Below are positions 33,875 through 42,600 of a DNA stretch of 64,000 bases, piece after piece. Position numbers and translations under genes: made by a program. The stretch comes from Hydrogenophaga sp. Root209 (GTDB lineage: Bacteria; Pseudomonadota; Gammaproteobacteria; Burkholderiales; Burkholderiaceae_C), in assembly GCF_001428625.1 (NCBI RefSeq), contig NZ_LMIE01000012.1:197182-261181 (forward strand). The letters run 5' to 3'. The notes beneath the pieces are model-generated. The model was not told the DNA's origin. It saw nothing but the letters and a program-made list of their open reading frames with translations, and ran no database searches. Positions within the stretch are counted from its first letter, which is position 1, and every line of letters starts with the position of its first letter.

Positions 33875-34846
33875 ATGCAAGACCTCAACGACATGCTGTA
33901 TTTCGCCGAAGTGGTCGAGCGCGGCGGCTTTGCCGCGGCGGGCCGGGCGCTGGGCCTGCCCAAGTCGCGCCTGTCGCGCCGCGTCGCCGGGCTGGAGGCC
34001 CAACTCGGCGTGCGCCTGCTCCAGCGCACCACGCGCAAGCTCTCCCTGACCGACGTGGGCGAAACCTACCTGCGCCACTGCCAGGCGCTGCGCGAATCGG
34101 CCCAGGCCGCGGCCGACGCCGTGGCCCATGCGCAGACCGAACCGCGCGGCACCATCCGCGTGGTGTGCCCCGTCACCCTGGCGCAGACCGTGCTGGCCGA
34201 CGTCATGCCGATCTACCTCGCGCGCCACCCGCAGGTGCGCGTGGAAATGGAAGTGAACAACCGCGTGGTCGACCTCGTGAAGGACGGCGTGGACGTGGCG
34301 CTGCGCGTGCGCCTCACGCTGGAGGAGAGTGGCAGCCTCGTCGTCAAGCGGCTGGACGCGGCGCGCTCGGTGCTCGTGGCCAGCCCGGCCCTGCTCGCGC
34401 GCCAGGGCACGCCCACCACGCTGGAGGAGGCGGGCCGGCTCGACAGCGTCGCGATGTCGGCCGCGGATGGACTGGTCAGCGTGCGCCTGACCAACGCCGA
34501 AGGCCGCGAGGCCGTGCTGCAGTACCGCCCCCGCTTCATCGCCGACGACCTGCTCACCCTCAAGCTCGCTGTGCTCGGCGGCACCGGCATGTGCTGGCTG
34601 CCCGACTACATGTGCGAGGACGAGCTGCGTGACGGCCGGCTGGTGCGCCTGCTGCCCGACTGGTCCACACAGGTGGGCGTGGTGCACGCGGTGTTTCCCT
34701 CGCGCCGTGGCCTGACTCCGGCCGTGCGCAGCTTTCTCGATTTCCTGGGCGAATACGTGCCCGTGTGTGGCAATGTGCTGCGCCTGCCGGCCGCCGCTCG
34801 CTCAGAACAGCCCCCGTACAATGCGGGCTCGCTTTCGCGGCCATAG
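33875..34846 (+). CDS. LysR family regulator, divergent from azoR
   Basis: A 323-residue LysR protein of the CrgA/YhcS-like group. Residues 1-60 hold the helix-turn-helix (AAAGRALGLPKSRLSRRVA), and the effector domain runs from about residue 90. It is expected to control azoR and itself. The start is the ATG at 33875 (MQDLNDMLYF); an earlier in-frame ATG at 33809 would add 22 residues of unlike composition. Its last codons and TAG stop lie inside the following tRNA-Arg gene, and the tRNA promoter -10 box is inside its coding region. Confidence 0.92.
   Translation: MQDLNDMLYFAEVVERGGFAAAGRALGLPKSRLSRRVAGLEAQLGVRLLQRTTRKLSLTDVGETYLRHCQALRESAQAAADAVAHAQTEPRGTIRVVCPVTLAQTVLADVMPIYLARHPQVRVEMEVNNRVVDLVKDGVDVALRVRLTLEESGSLVVKRLDAARSVLVASPALLARQGTPTTLEEAGRLDSVAMSAADGLVSVRLTNAEGREAVLQYRPRFIADDLLTLKLAVLGGTGMCWLPDYMCEDELRDGRLVRLLPDWSTQVGVVHAVFPSRRGLTPAVRSFLDFLGEYVPVCGNVLRLPAAARSEQPPYNAGSLSRP
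34817..34822 (+). promoter_or_regulatory. -10 promoter element of tRNA-Arg
   Basis: TACAAT ends 14 bases before the first base of the tRNA, the right distance for a tRNA start site. It lies within the 3' end of the lysR gene. No good -35 hexamer is seen at 17 bases. Confidence 0.55.
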
Positions 34847-34911
34847 TTCAATGGATAGAACGGGCCCCTCCTAAGGGCCAGATGTAGGTTCGATTCCTAC
34901 TGGCCGCACCA
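34837..34911 (+). tRNA. tRNA-Arg (anticodon CCU)
   Basis: A full cloverleaf can be drawn by eye: acceptor GCGGCCA/TGGCCGC, D arm GTTC...GAAC, anticodon stem GGCCC/GGGCC with loop CTCCTAA (anticodon CCT in DNA), T arm GTAGG-TTCGATT-CCTAC, and an encoded CCA end (34909-34911). It reads the AGG codon. The first ten bases overlap the end of the lysR gene, whose TAG stop is tRNA positions 8-10. An accessory region (CDI locus) begins just downstream, but no repeated tRNA end was found that would mark an integration site. Confidence 0.97.
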
Positions 34912-34978
34912 GGCCTTGCAGGCTGACCGCTCCTGCTCAGCGCAAGGCACGTGCCAGCGACCTGTCGGGCCGAGCCCT

Positions 34979-35539
34979 TTACAGCTCTCCCAGCTTCGCA
35001 CCGTCCACCGGTTCTCCCAGCCACGTGGCGATGTCACCCCCCAATGCATACGTCACCCGTCCGACCATGTTGCAAGTGCTGCGAGGCAGGCCGAAGTGAA
35101 GGAACGACTGGCGCTGCGCGTTGAAGTGCACGGGCGCAACGCCATCGCGCTCCAGAGTGCCACGCAGTTGCACGATCTTTGGGCCGCCGTAGAGCCCACC
35201 GGCGTTGGCCAGGATGTCCGTGATCTGGATGCGCAGGGTCGGTGCACCGATCACATTGGTCGATGGCGTCGGCACGGAGAATTTGTACGGCGCCTCCAAC
35301 TGTTCCTGGATGGCTTGCGCCAGCGAAGTGGGAACGTCGCATGCATCGTCGCCCTTGCTCAGCTGCAGGCCGCTGGCTGTCTTGCCATAGGTGATGACGG
35401 GCAGTATCACCGTGTTGCGGGCGCTGGCCGTCGGCTCCGGCTGCGCTGGTTCAGCGACGGTGGGGCCGCGCGAGCCGCAGGCGGTGAGCATGGTGGCTGC
35501 CAATGCGGCGATGACGATGACGTGCTTTCTGGTATTCAT
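34979..35539 (-). CDS. Putative lipoprotein of unknown function
   Basis: A 186-residue protein with a lipoprotein signal: a basic start, hydrophobic core and lipobox LTAC with Cys21. The mature part has a short Pro/Glu linker and then a predicted alpha/beta domain (TLRIQITDILANAGG, KIVQLRGTLERDG). No family is recognised; the pattern vaguely resembles outer membrane lipoproteins that form a single sheet. It lies 75 bases downstream of the CDI-linked lipoprotein on the same strand and is the last gene before tRNA-Arg. Confidence 0.7.
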   Translation of the reverse strand: MNTRKHVIVIAALAATMLTACGSRGPTVAEPAQPEPTASARNTVILPVITYGKTASGLQLSKGDDACDVPTSLAQAIQEQLEAPYKFSVPTPSTNVIGAPTLRIQITDILANAGGLYGGPKIVQLRGTLERDGVAPVHFNAQRQSFLHFGLPRSTCNMVGRVTYALGGDIATWLGEPVDGAKLGEL

Positions 35540-35614
35540 GGATTTCTCTTGAAGGTAGTTTCGTTATGACGGATGCGCTGGGGCCTTCGTCGTTGATGGC
35601 GAAGATCAATCGTC

Positions 35615-36166
35615 TCACCGAGTGACGTATCCATCCTTGGAAAGGAAAAGACTCGCCGCGCTGGCTGGATTCGGACAGACTCGCAGTTTCGCTGGCACGG
35701 GCTTTGGGTTGTCCGCATCAGTGACCTCTCTCACGACCATGCCACAACCTTTGTCCAGCCATTTGAATTCAACCGCGTAGGCTTTTCGTGCCTCCGGCTG
35801 AAAGCTGGCAACCAATGGTCCGCAACTCGCGTCGCCCCGATCGGCTCTTGCATAGCCCTTGATGCGCAATTCTGTGTTGATGGAAATCCGGGCCTCCCTG
35901 GCTTGCATGCGGATTCTCTCGGGCATGCTCGAAAGCCATGAGCTGGGTAGACCGTAGGTGGATTCGCTGACAAGCCCGACGTATTCGAAGCCACCACAGG
36001 TCCCCGCCTCGGAACTGAGCGAATACTGAACCGTGACGCCGCCACTGGAGCGCATGGACAAGGACGCGTCTTCTTCGTTCATGCTGTAGTTGCGTATGGG
36101 ATCGCTGGCGCAGCCGGCAAGAATCAATGCCATTGCGATGGCAGACAAGGTTTGTGATGTCTTCAT
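35615..36166 (-). CDS. Putative lipoprotein coupled to the CDI immunity gene
   Basis: A 183-residue protein with a clear lipobox (LAGC, Cys19). The mature domain has four or five further cysteines (TCGG, SCGP, GCGM, VCPN) that could form disulfides in the periplasm. No family is recognised. Its start overlaps the stop of the immunity gene by four bases (ATGA), so it is made together with a cytosolic immunity protein. That coupling hints at an accessory or envelope-level protective role in the toxin locus; this is inference from position only. Confidence 0.72.
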   Translation of the reverse strand: MKTSQTLSAIAMALILAGCASDPIRNYSMNEEDASLSMRSSGGVTVQYSLSSEAGTCGGFEYVGLVSESTYGLPSSWLSSMPERIRMQAREARISINTELRIKGYARADRGDASCGPLVASFQPEARKAYAVEFKWLDKGCGMVVREVTDADNPKPVPAKLRVCPNPASAASLFLSKDGYVTR

Positions 36167-37071
36167 GGCCGCTGATCCTTTGCGGGGTTACCGTCAATTG
36201 ATGGTTCGCCAAAGCTCATGTACACCCAGGTGCCGTTGGCATCACCCCGATAGGCACCTGAAGCGCCGTCTTGCTGCGCAGCCAAGGCCGTGAACTGCCA
36301 TGCCTCGTCTTCGGTGCAGTCCACGCTTCGGGTCGTCCATCGGTGGATGCCGAGTTCCTGGCCGAGCGTGTGCACTTGTTGGGCAGCCCGCCTGAGTGGC
36401 TCGGGCACCGAGGGGTGATCCCATCCCAACATGAAGCTGTTGTTCTTCGTGTTGTAGGTGCCCACCACTTGCACGGCGGCCTGCACCACACGGCCGTCGC
36501 CCAAAGTCCAACTCAGCCAGCCCTCGTTTATGTCGAGGTTCCAGTTGGTCTCGCTGCCCAGACCCCAGTTGGCGCTGTGTTCCGCGGTTTGGCGTTGCAG
36601 CAAGGTCAGCGCTTCGAAGAGGCGCTGGGATTCCGGGGTTTGATCTTCGGATGCGCCACGCACTGCATTGCCGAGCAGTCCGCCAAGCAGGTTGGCCACG
36701 GGGGTGGCTTCACTGGTCGCGGCGACGTCGTCATCGTCTTCCTCGTAGTCTGGCGGCTTGTTGTAGTCGTATTCGACGTTGAATTTGCCGTCGGGGTACA
36801 GGGTGAAGGTCAGGCCCCAGATGCGTCGGCCTGTGGTTTGGAGGATGTAGTCTCGGAGGGAAAGTATGGCGCGCGAGGCGAAACTTGCGGTTTCCAGCGA
36901 TGGAAATCTATCGTTCTCAACAGAACCAGTTTTCGACTGACGCAAGTAACTCGTCGTGGTCATTCGGTTGTAGATTGAAGTGCGAGAGCAAGCAGACACC
37001 CAAGCGTCCTCAGACACAAACTCTAGTAGCTCATCTGCAATTGACCGGAATGCTTCTTCGACTGTCTGCAT
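36163..37071 (-). CDS. Two-domain immunity protein (YezG-like plus DUF6882-like)
   Basis: A 302-residue cytosolic protein. The N-terminal part (to about residue 115) has the YezG immunity pattern: GLTFTLYPDGKFNVEYDYNK followed by an acidic EEDDDD stretch. The C-terminal part (about 160-295) resembles DUF6882: GTYNTKNNSFMLGWDHPSVP, QVHTLGQELGIHRW, and GAYRGDANGTWVYMSFG. YezG proteins protect against toxins with DNA/RNA non-specific nuclease tips, which is what the gene directly upstream encodes. The second ATG (37071) is preferred because AGGAG is six bases from it and abuts the first ATG (37077). The gap to the toxin stop is about ten bases. Confidence 0.75.
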   Translation of the reverse strand: MQTVEEAFRSIADELLEFVSEDAWVSACSRTSIYNRMTTTSYLRQSKTGSVENDRFPSLETASFASRAILSLRDYILQTTGRRIWGLTFTLYPDGKFNVEYDYNKPPDYEEDDDDVAATSEATPVANLLGGLLGNAVRGASEDQTPESQRLFEALTLLQRQTAEHSANWGLGSETNWNLDINEGWLSWTLGDGRVVQAAVQVVGTYNTKNNSFMLGWDHPSVPEPLRRAAQQVHTLGQELGIHRWTTRSVDCTEDEAWQFTALAAQQDGASGAYRGDANGTWVYMSFGEPSIDGNPAKDQRP

Positions 37072-37080
37072 GCCCATCTC

Positions 37081-38118
37081 CTATTGGTTAAAAATCTTCG
37101 GTGCTTGAGCTCGTCCGTTGATGACAGAAATCACTCGAAATACGCTGGGGCGCTCACCACCACCCGCTGGATATCCCACCTCGATCTTCATACTCACCGT
37201 CTTCCCTTCTTTGAGCGCCTGAGCAAACTCGCGCTCCATCGCTCTCCAGTCACCCCGGTTCAGCGTGGAAGCCTGAGGCACGATATTGATCCTATCGCCC
37301 GCACCGCCCAATGCCGCCGCGATCAGGTGCCCGCCCTCGTCACCCGCTTCCCCGCACTTGCCCACGCAGCCCTGTTGATAGCCGTTGCGGTCCATCTTGG
37401 CCCCGTTGCGCTCCGCCCCCACCTCCTTCACCCGTCCGTTGGTATCGGTCAGGTAGGTGTGACCGTTGTCCAGCAGGTACGCGGTCTTGGGCTCCAGTTG
37501 TCCGTTGGCGGTCTTGTCCCAGTTGTTCTTGCTGCCCACGGGCAAGGAGACGACTTTGTCCACGTCGGCGCGCTTGGCCACCTCATCGGCCTTCTTCGCC
37601 AGCGTGATCTCGTCGAGCACCTTGAGCGCGCTCTGTGCTTTTCTGGTGGGGTCTGGCGTGAAGTTGGCCGCGAGTGAGCCCAGCAATGCGCCCACCGCAG
37701 CCTCGTCTCCCGAGGCAATGGCGGCTGCCAGATCGTCCCGCAGCCGCTGTTCGGCCTTCGCAACGATCTCGTCGTACTTCTCCGGGTTCTGCGCCGCCCA
37801 CTCCACGGCTTCCTTGATTTGCTGGGCCTCTTGCTGGAGCTGCGCTGCTGCACCCGCTGGATCCTTGGCCGCATCCACCAGGGTGTCGAGCAGATCCCCA
37901 TACCCCTGCGCAATGGAGACCACGGTACCTTTGCCGGTCTCGATCAACAACCGGCCTCTGTCCAAGGTGTCCACGGCCTGGCCCAGCGTGTGTTTACCGT
38001 CGACGCTCAAGATCACGTCCACCGCGCCCACTTTTACCAGCTCAGCCGCGAAGTCACGTACCTCCTGCTGCTTGCTTTGGCAGGCGTTGGAGCTGGGCAC
38101 CTGACAGACCGCTGCCAA
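37081..38118 (-). CDS. Orphan CdiA C-terminal toxin tip with DNA/RNA non-specific nuclease domain
   Basis: A 345-residue open frame with no ATG near its start; it opens after a TGA at 38164-38166 and is drawn here from a TTG. The first 200 residues are helical linker of the kind found before CDI toxin tips. The last 130 match the non-specific endonuclease type 2 fold: TYLTDTNGRVKEV, the catalytic DEGGHLIAAALGG, NIVPQASTLNRGDW, and RPSVFRVISVINGR near the end. It probably cuts nucleic acid in a target cell but has lost its own export region, being joined out of frame to the CdiA fragment upstream. The immunity gene follows at once. Confidence 0.75.
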   Translation of the reverse strand: MAAVCQVPSSNACQSKQQEVRDFAAELVKVGAVDVILSVDGKHTLGQAVDTLDRGRLLIETGKGTVVSIAQGYGDLLDTLVDAAKDPAGAAAQLQQEAQQIKEAVEWAAQNPEKYDEIVAKAEQRLRDDLAAAIASGDEAAVGALLGSLAANFTPDPTRKAQSALKVLDEITLAKKADEVAKRADVDKVVSLPVGSKNNWDKTANGQLEPKTAYLLDNGHTYLTDTNGRVKEVGAERNGAKMDRNGYQQGCVGKCGEAGDEGGHLIAAALGGAGDRINIVPQASTLNRGDWRAMEREFAQALKEGKTVSMKIEVGYPAGGGERPSVFRVISVINGRAQAPKIFNQ

Positions 38119-39100
38119 TTCCCGGTCGCGCCTCTGGTCGAGCTCGTCCAGTGCCTTGATGGCTCAAGCCGAAGCCCGAGCTTTGCTGATCGCTGGTGAA
38201 GGTGCTGGTGTCCTGGCGGCTCTCGATGTTCAAACTGCCACCCACCTCGGCCTGCACCGTCTTGCCCGTGACGCTGGCCCCGGCCAGCGTGGTGTCGGCG
38301 CCCGATTCGATGCGCGCGGTGTTGCCGGCCACGATGTGCGTGTTGCGCTGGATGGCGTCCTGCCCGTCGGCGTTGCCCCGGGCCTTGTTGGCCGAGGCGT
38401 TGAAGGTGATGCCGTTGGAAGCACCAAAGCTCACCCCCACGCCGATGCTCGCGCCACTGCTGTTGTTCGTGCTGTGCAGGGTGGTGCGGTCCTGGCTGGA
38501 TTCGAGTCGCACATCGCCGTCGGCCTTGAGCGTGGCGTCCTGGCCCGCGCTCACGTCGCTGCCGCGGATGAGGATGTCGCTGTCGGTGCCCGCGCCCTTG
38601 GCCACGATGCGCACGTCGCCTGCGGCGGCCACCGTGCTGCCGCGCCCGCTGTTCACCGTCTCGGTGCTTTCGCTGCGGCTCTTGTTGCTGCCCAGATTGA
38701 AGTCGATGGTGATGCTGGCGATCTTCTCTGGGGCAGCCACCAGCTCGGCCACCTGGTTGGCCGTGTTGTAGGCGCTGAGCGCCGTGGCGGCGGCTCCCAG
38801 GGCCTGCACCCGGCTGTTGCCGGTCTGCGCCGTGGCCTGGGCCGTGTCGAGCGTGGTCTTGGCACCCTTGATGGCGTCGACCAGCGCGTTGCGTGGCGTG
38901 GCGCCGAGCACGGTGCTTTTGCTGCTCTGCTGGCTGGTGCTGCTGCGGGTTTCTCTGGCCTCGGTGATGTCGACTTCTCGGGCCTGGATGTCGATGTCAC
39001 CGGTCAGTGCCAGCACGTCGCTGCCGGTCAGGTTCCACGCCTGGACGTAGTCCAGGCCCGAGTCCATCAGGGCCTGGAACTGGGATTCACCGCTTGCCAA
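38054..39100 (-). pseudogene. Displaced internal fragment of a CdiA/FhaB haemagglutinin
   Basis: A 348-codon frame without a proper start. It begins QFQALMDSGLDYVQAWNL, which parallels QFQALMDAGIAYAQAHQL inside the main CdiA (near 40560). It then jumps to filamentous-haemagglutinin repeat sequence (TLKADGDVRLESSQDRT, IESGADTTLAGASV, LNIESRQDTSTF) ending at SSGFGLS. From 38163 on the reading frame no longer encodes haemagglutinin; the next frame carries the nuclease toxin linker. It is therefore a rearranged remnant of a second or former CdiA with at least one junction at each end (about 39090 and 38163). Confidence 0.75.
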
Positions 39101-39653
39101 GCAGTCGGGACCAGAGGCCGGGGCGGGGCGCAGGCGCGATCGGTGATTTGCTTTGCGCAGCTTGAGGTTGGGTTTCCGTGTCGCGCAAAAGGTGCGTGCT
39201 CGGTCCGCTGGGCCTCAGCAGGTCGCCGGGATAGTGTTCGTGCCCAAGGCACACGCTGTCATCCAACCCGAAGGCTTTGACCACCGCCACGGCTTCGATA
39301 CACCAGCGGCCAAAGTAGCCGCTGTCATGTAGGCCCTTGTTGCCATAGGTGTACCAGTAGGGTCGGTCGTACATGGCCGTCATCTCGGATAGACCGGGTT
39401 TGGGCGGACGGTTGAGTTCTTCGTACCAATGCCGTACAAAGTCAGCCAACAACCTGGGCTGTTGATCTGGAGCGGCATTGATGGTATCGAGCAGTCGCTG
39501 ATACGGCTTAGGGTGGCAGAGTTTGATGCCGATACGTCGTCCCGGGCAGCGGCTGGCAATGATCCGATCGAGCAGTTCGTCTTCCCCCTCGTTGCCGATG
39601 AGTGCCAGCAGGCGTTGCCAATACTCATCCGAAATCTCCAGCGCTAGCGCCAA
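39087..39653 (-). CDS. PoNi-like (DUF1911) immunity protein, N-terminally truncated
   Basis: A 188-residue protein with a DUF1911 domain: ISDEYWQRLLALIGNEGEDE at the start and SGYFGRWCIEAVAVVKAFGLDDS with EHYPGDLL further on. DUF1911 is the C-terminal half of PoNi proteins, which protect against PoNe DNase toxins; the N-terminal DUF1910 half is missing. The start is a TTG at 39651-39653 with AAGGA six bases upstream and two bases after the cdiA stop. No PoNe toxin is encoded before it, so it looks like an immunity remnant. The C-terminal 40 residues are Pro/Gln-rich and variable. Confidence 0.65.
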   Translation of the reverse strand: MALALEISDEYWQRLLALIGNEGEDELLDRIIASRCPGRRIGIKLCHPKPYQRLLDTINAAPDQQPRLLADFVRHWYEELNRPPKPGLSEMTAMYDRPYWYTYGNKGLHDSGYFGRWCIEAVAVVKAFGLDDSVCLGHEHYPGDLLRPSGPSTHLLRDTETQPQAAQSKSPIAPAPRPGLWSRLLGKR

Positions 39654-39655
39654 GC

Positions 39656-42600
39656 CTATCCTTGTCGATACTCGGCTTTGAGCACGTCGCAGCTGTTCGT
39701 GCTTTGGCAGTTCAGCAACTCGATGTCATTGGCAAGGCTCGTGCGGTAGGCCTCGTCGAACGCTTGATCGCGACAGGCTGTGTTGTCACCACATGCCTTG
39801 AGTTTTTCTTCAAGCTTCTGGACATCAGTGTGCTTCAAGTAGTTGTTGACGGTGGCGGTATGCGCGATGTGTGCCGCATCGAATGCCGCGCCAAGCAGCG
39901 CCGAACCCGCTTCCATCAAAGCCTTGAACTCCGCCTTGGTCTTGGGGTCGGTCGCCGTGATGCCCTGGCTATTGAGGTATTCCTCCAGCACCGGCAACAT
40001 CTGCTCGTTGAGCATGGCCGCAACCATGGCCTTGGCCGGGTCCACGTTGCCTCCGGCTTCAATGCCGAGCTTGGCGCCGTTGGTGTTGCCCACCCGCATG
40101 GTCCCCACGCCGGCCAACTCCGTGCGGCTCTGGTTGACGTACTGCCCGCTGAAGCTGGTGGTGTGGGTGGGGCTGCTGATGGTGACGTTGCGCCCGGCTG
40201 ACGCCAGCAGTTCGCTGCGCGCCTGCATCAGCCCGCCGATGTTGCTGAGGTCGCGCCCGGCCTGGGCCACGACCACGCCGCCTTCGATGCGCCCACCGGC
40301 GTTGACCAGGTCTTCGGCGATCTGCAACGAGACGCTGTTGCCCGCCAGCAGCGCGCCACTGGCCTCAAAGTCGCCCTGGGGCACCTGGCGCACATACACC
40401 TGCGGCACCAGGGCTTTGGTCTTGCTGCCATCGGGCAGCACCACTTCTCGCTCCACCAGCCAGACCAGGTCGGTGGTGAGCAGGGCCATCTGCTCGGCGG
40501 AGAGCGCCACGCCAGGCACGAGTTGGTGCGCCTGGGCGTAGGCAATGCCGGCGTCCATGAGGGCCTGGAACTGCGCCTCGTCGCTGGCATGGCCTTCAAG
40601 AAAGCGCCGACCGGTGAGCTGGCCCACCTGCTCGCGGACGAGCTTTTGCTCGTAGAAGCCGTCGCCCAGGCGTTTCTGGAGCGCGTTGGGGTCGCTGCCC
40701 AGAGCGGCGAACATGTAGTCGCTGCCCAGCCATTGGCGGTAGTCGGTGAAGCGGGGGTCGCTCTCGATCAGGTAGTTGCTGCCCGGGCTGGCCGGCTGGA
40801 ACAGCGCGTTGTTGGGCACGGTGAACGGCGCGGTGGCGCTGGGCAACGAGACGCCCAGGAAACCCAGGCCAGAGGTGGGCAGCCCGGTGCTGCGCGCCAG
40901 ATCGGTGTTGCTCAGGCTCTGGGCGGTGATGCTGAGTTGCTGCGCGCCCGAGAGCGTGCCCCCCACCTGGCCGATGACTTCGTTGATGTCCGGGTTGGTC
41001 CAGTCGTACGAGCCCAGCTGCCAGGTGTGCGTGGTGTTCAGAAAGCGGTGGGTGCGCTTGAGGGTCTGGCCCACGTTGACCACAGCAGCGCCAGCGGCCT
41101 GCATGTCCAGCACGGCGCCCGCCTGGATGTCGGCGTACCGGTTGGTCAGTGCGCTGGTGATTTCCAGCCGCATGTTGGCGCCGGAGCGGATCGACGCGGG
41201 GGCGCCTGCGCCTGGGTTGAGCCGGTCTTCAAAGACGCTCTGGCGGGCGGTGCGGGTGAGCTCGATGCCTTCGTGAGTTCCGTTCAGATTGCGGTGCGTT
41301 GCGCGCACGATGGTGCTCTGGGGATCGTTGTAGCCGGGCTCCACGACCAGCATCGTGCAGTTGGTGGTGCAGCGGCCGTAGGCGCCGGAGTAGCTCAGCG
41401 TGTCGCGCTGCCAGGAGGTGACACTGGTTGTGTAGCCGGCAAAGGGGTCGACCGTGCCGGCGACCTGGTCGGGGTTGGCCACGCCGTCCTGCCGCACCCG
41501 GGCGTACAGCACCACGGTGGTGGGGCTGCCCACGGTGACGCGCTCGCGCACACCGTAGTTCGCGGCATAGCCACCTGCTGCTGCGTGGTAGATCGAATCC
41601 GTGGGATCCAGCGTGACTTCGATTCGGCGCACAACGGTGCCGTCCGGCGTCACCAGTTGCGTGTCGCTCAGGATGCTGGCGGGATTGACCAGGTAGAACT
41701 GATGGGGGGTGTAGTTGGAAGTGGTCTCGATCGGCGTGTCGAAGAATCGGTTGTGGCCATTCACCCACCACGAGGGCATGCCCAGTTCGGCGGTTTGCTC
41801 GGACACCTTGACCTGGCTCACGGACACGTTGCGCCGTTCGTTGGTGAGTGTCTGGGTGGCGATGCGCAGGTCGTCCACGGCTTCGATGTCTGCGCTCAGG
41901 TTGTTGATCGTCTGGGCTTGGCCCGCGGCCGCGAGCGCGGCGTCCAGGCTGCCTGCGATGGCCATGTCGCCGCCGCTGTAAATGAGCGCACCGTCTTCGT
42001 TGTTCAGGGTCTGCACGCCGAGGTCGATCTGTTGGCGGGCGGCAATGACCGGGGCGGTGGTGCCGCCTGCCTCGGGTCGGTTGTTCAGGGTGGTGGCGGC
42101 CATCGCGATCTTGTCGCCGAAGATGGCACCGGCCCCTGTGTTGTTGAGCGTGGTCGCCTGGATGTGGACGAGGCTGGGGGCGGCGGGACCAGATGTTTCG
42201 TTGGCATTCACAAGGCCCCGGTTGTTGAAGGTGTGGGCGCCGATGGCGATGCTGTCTGAGGCGGTGATGCTGGCGCCTGCGGCGTTGGTGAAGCTGTCGG
42301 TGGCCTCCAGCGTCTGGTGGGTCGCCTCCAGGGTGCCGGTGTTGCCGATGTCCCTGGCGGTGAGGGTCAGGCTCTGGTTGGCGATGAGTTGGCCGGCGTT
42401 GCTGAGCAAGGCGGTGGTGGTGATCCGCAGATCACCGCTGGCCTCCATGCTGGCGCCGATCGCGTTGGTGATGTCAGCGGTGGTGTCCAGGCTGATGTTG
42501 CTGCCAGAGAGCACACCCGCGTTGGTGAAGCTGGTGGCCGAGATGTTCGCGCTTTGCGCGGACCAGATGTTGGACTGGGTGGCACCGTCGGCCCCATTGG

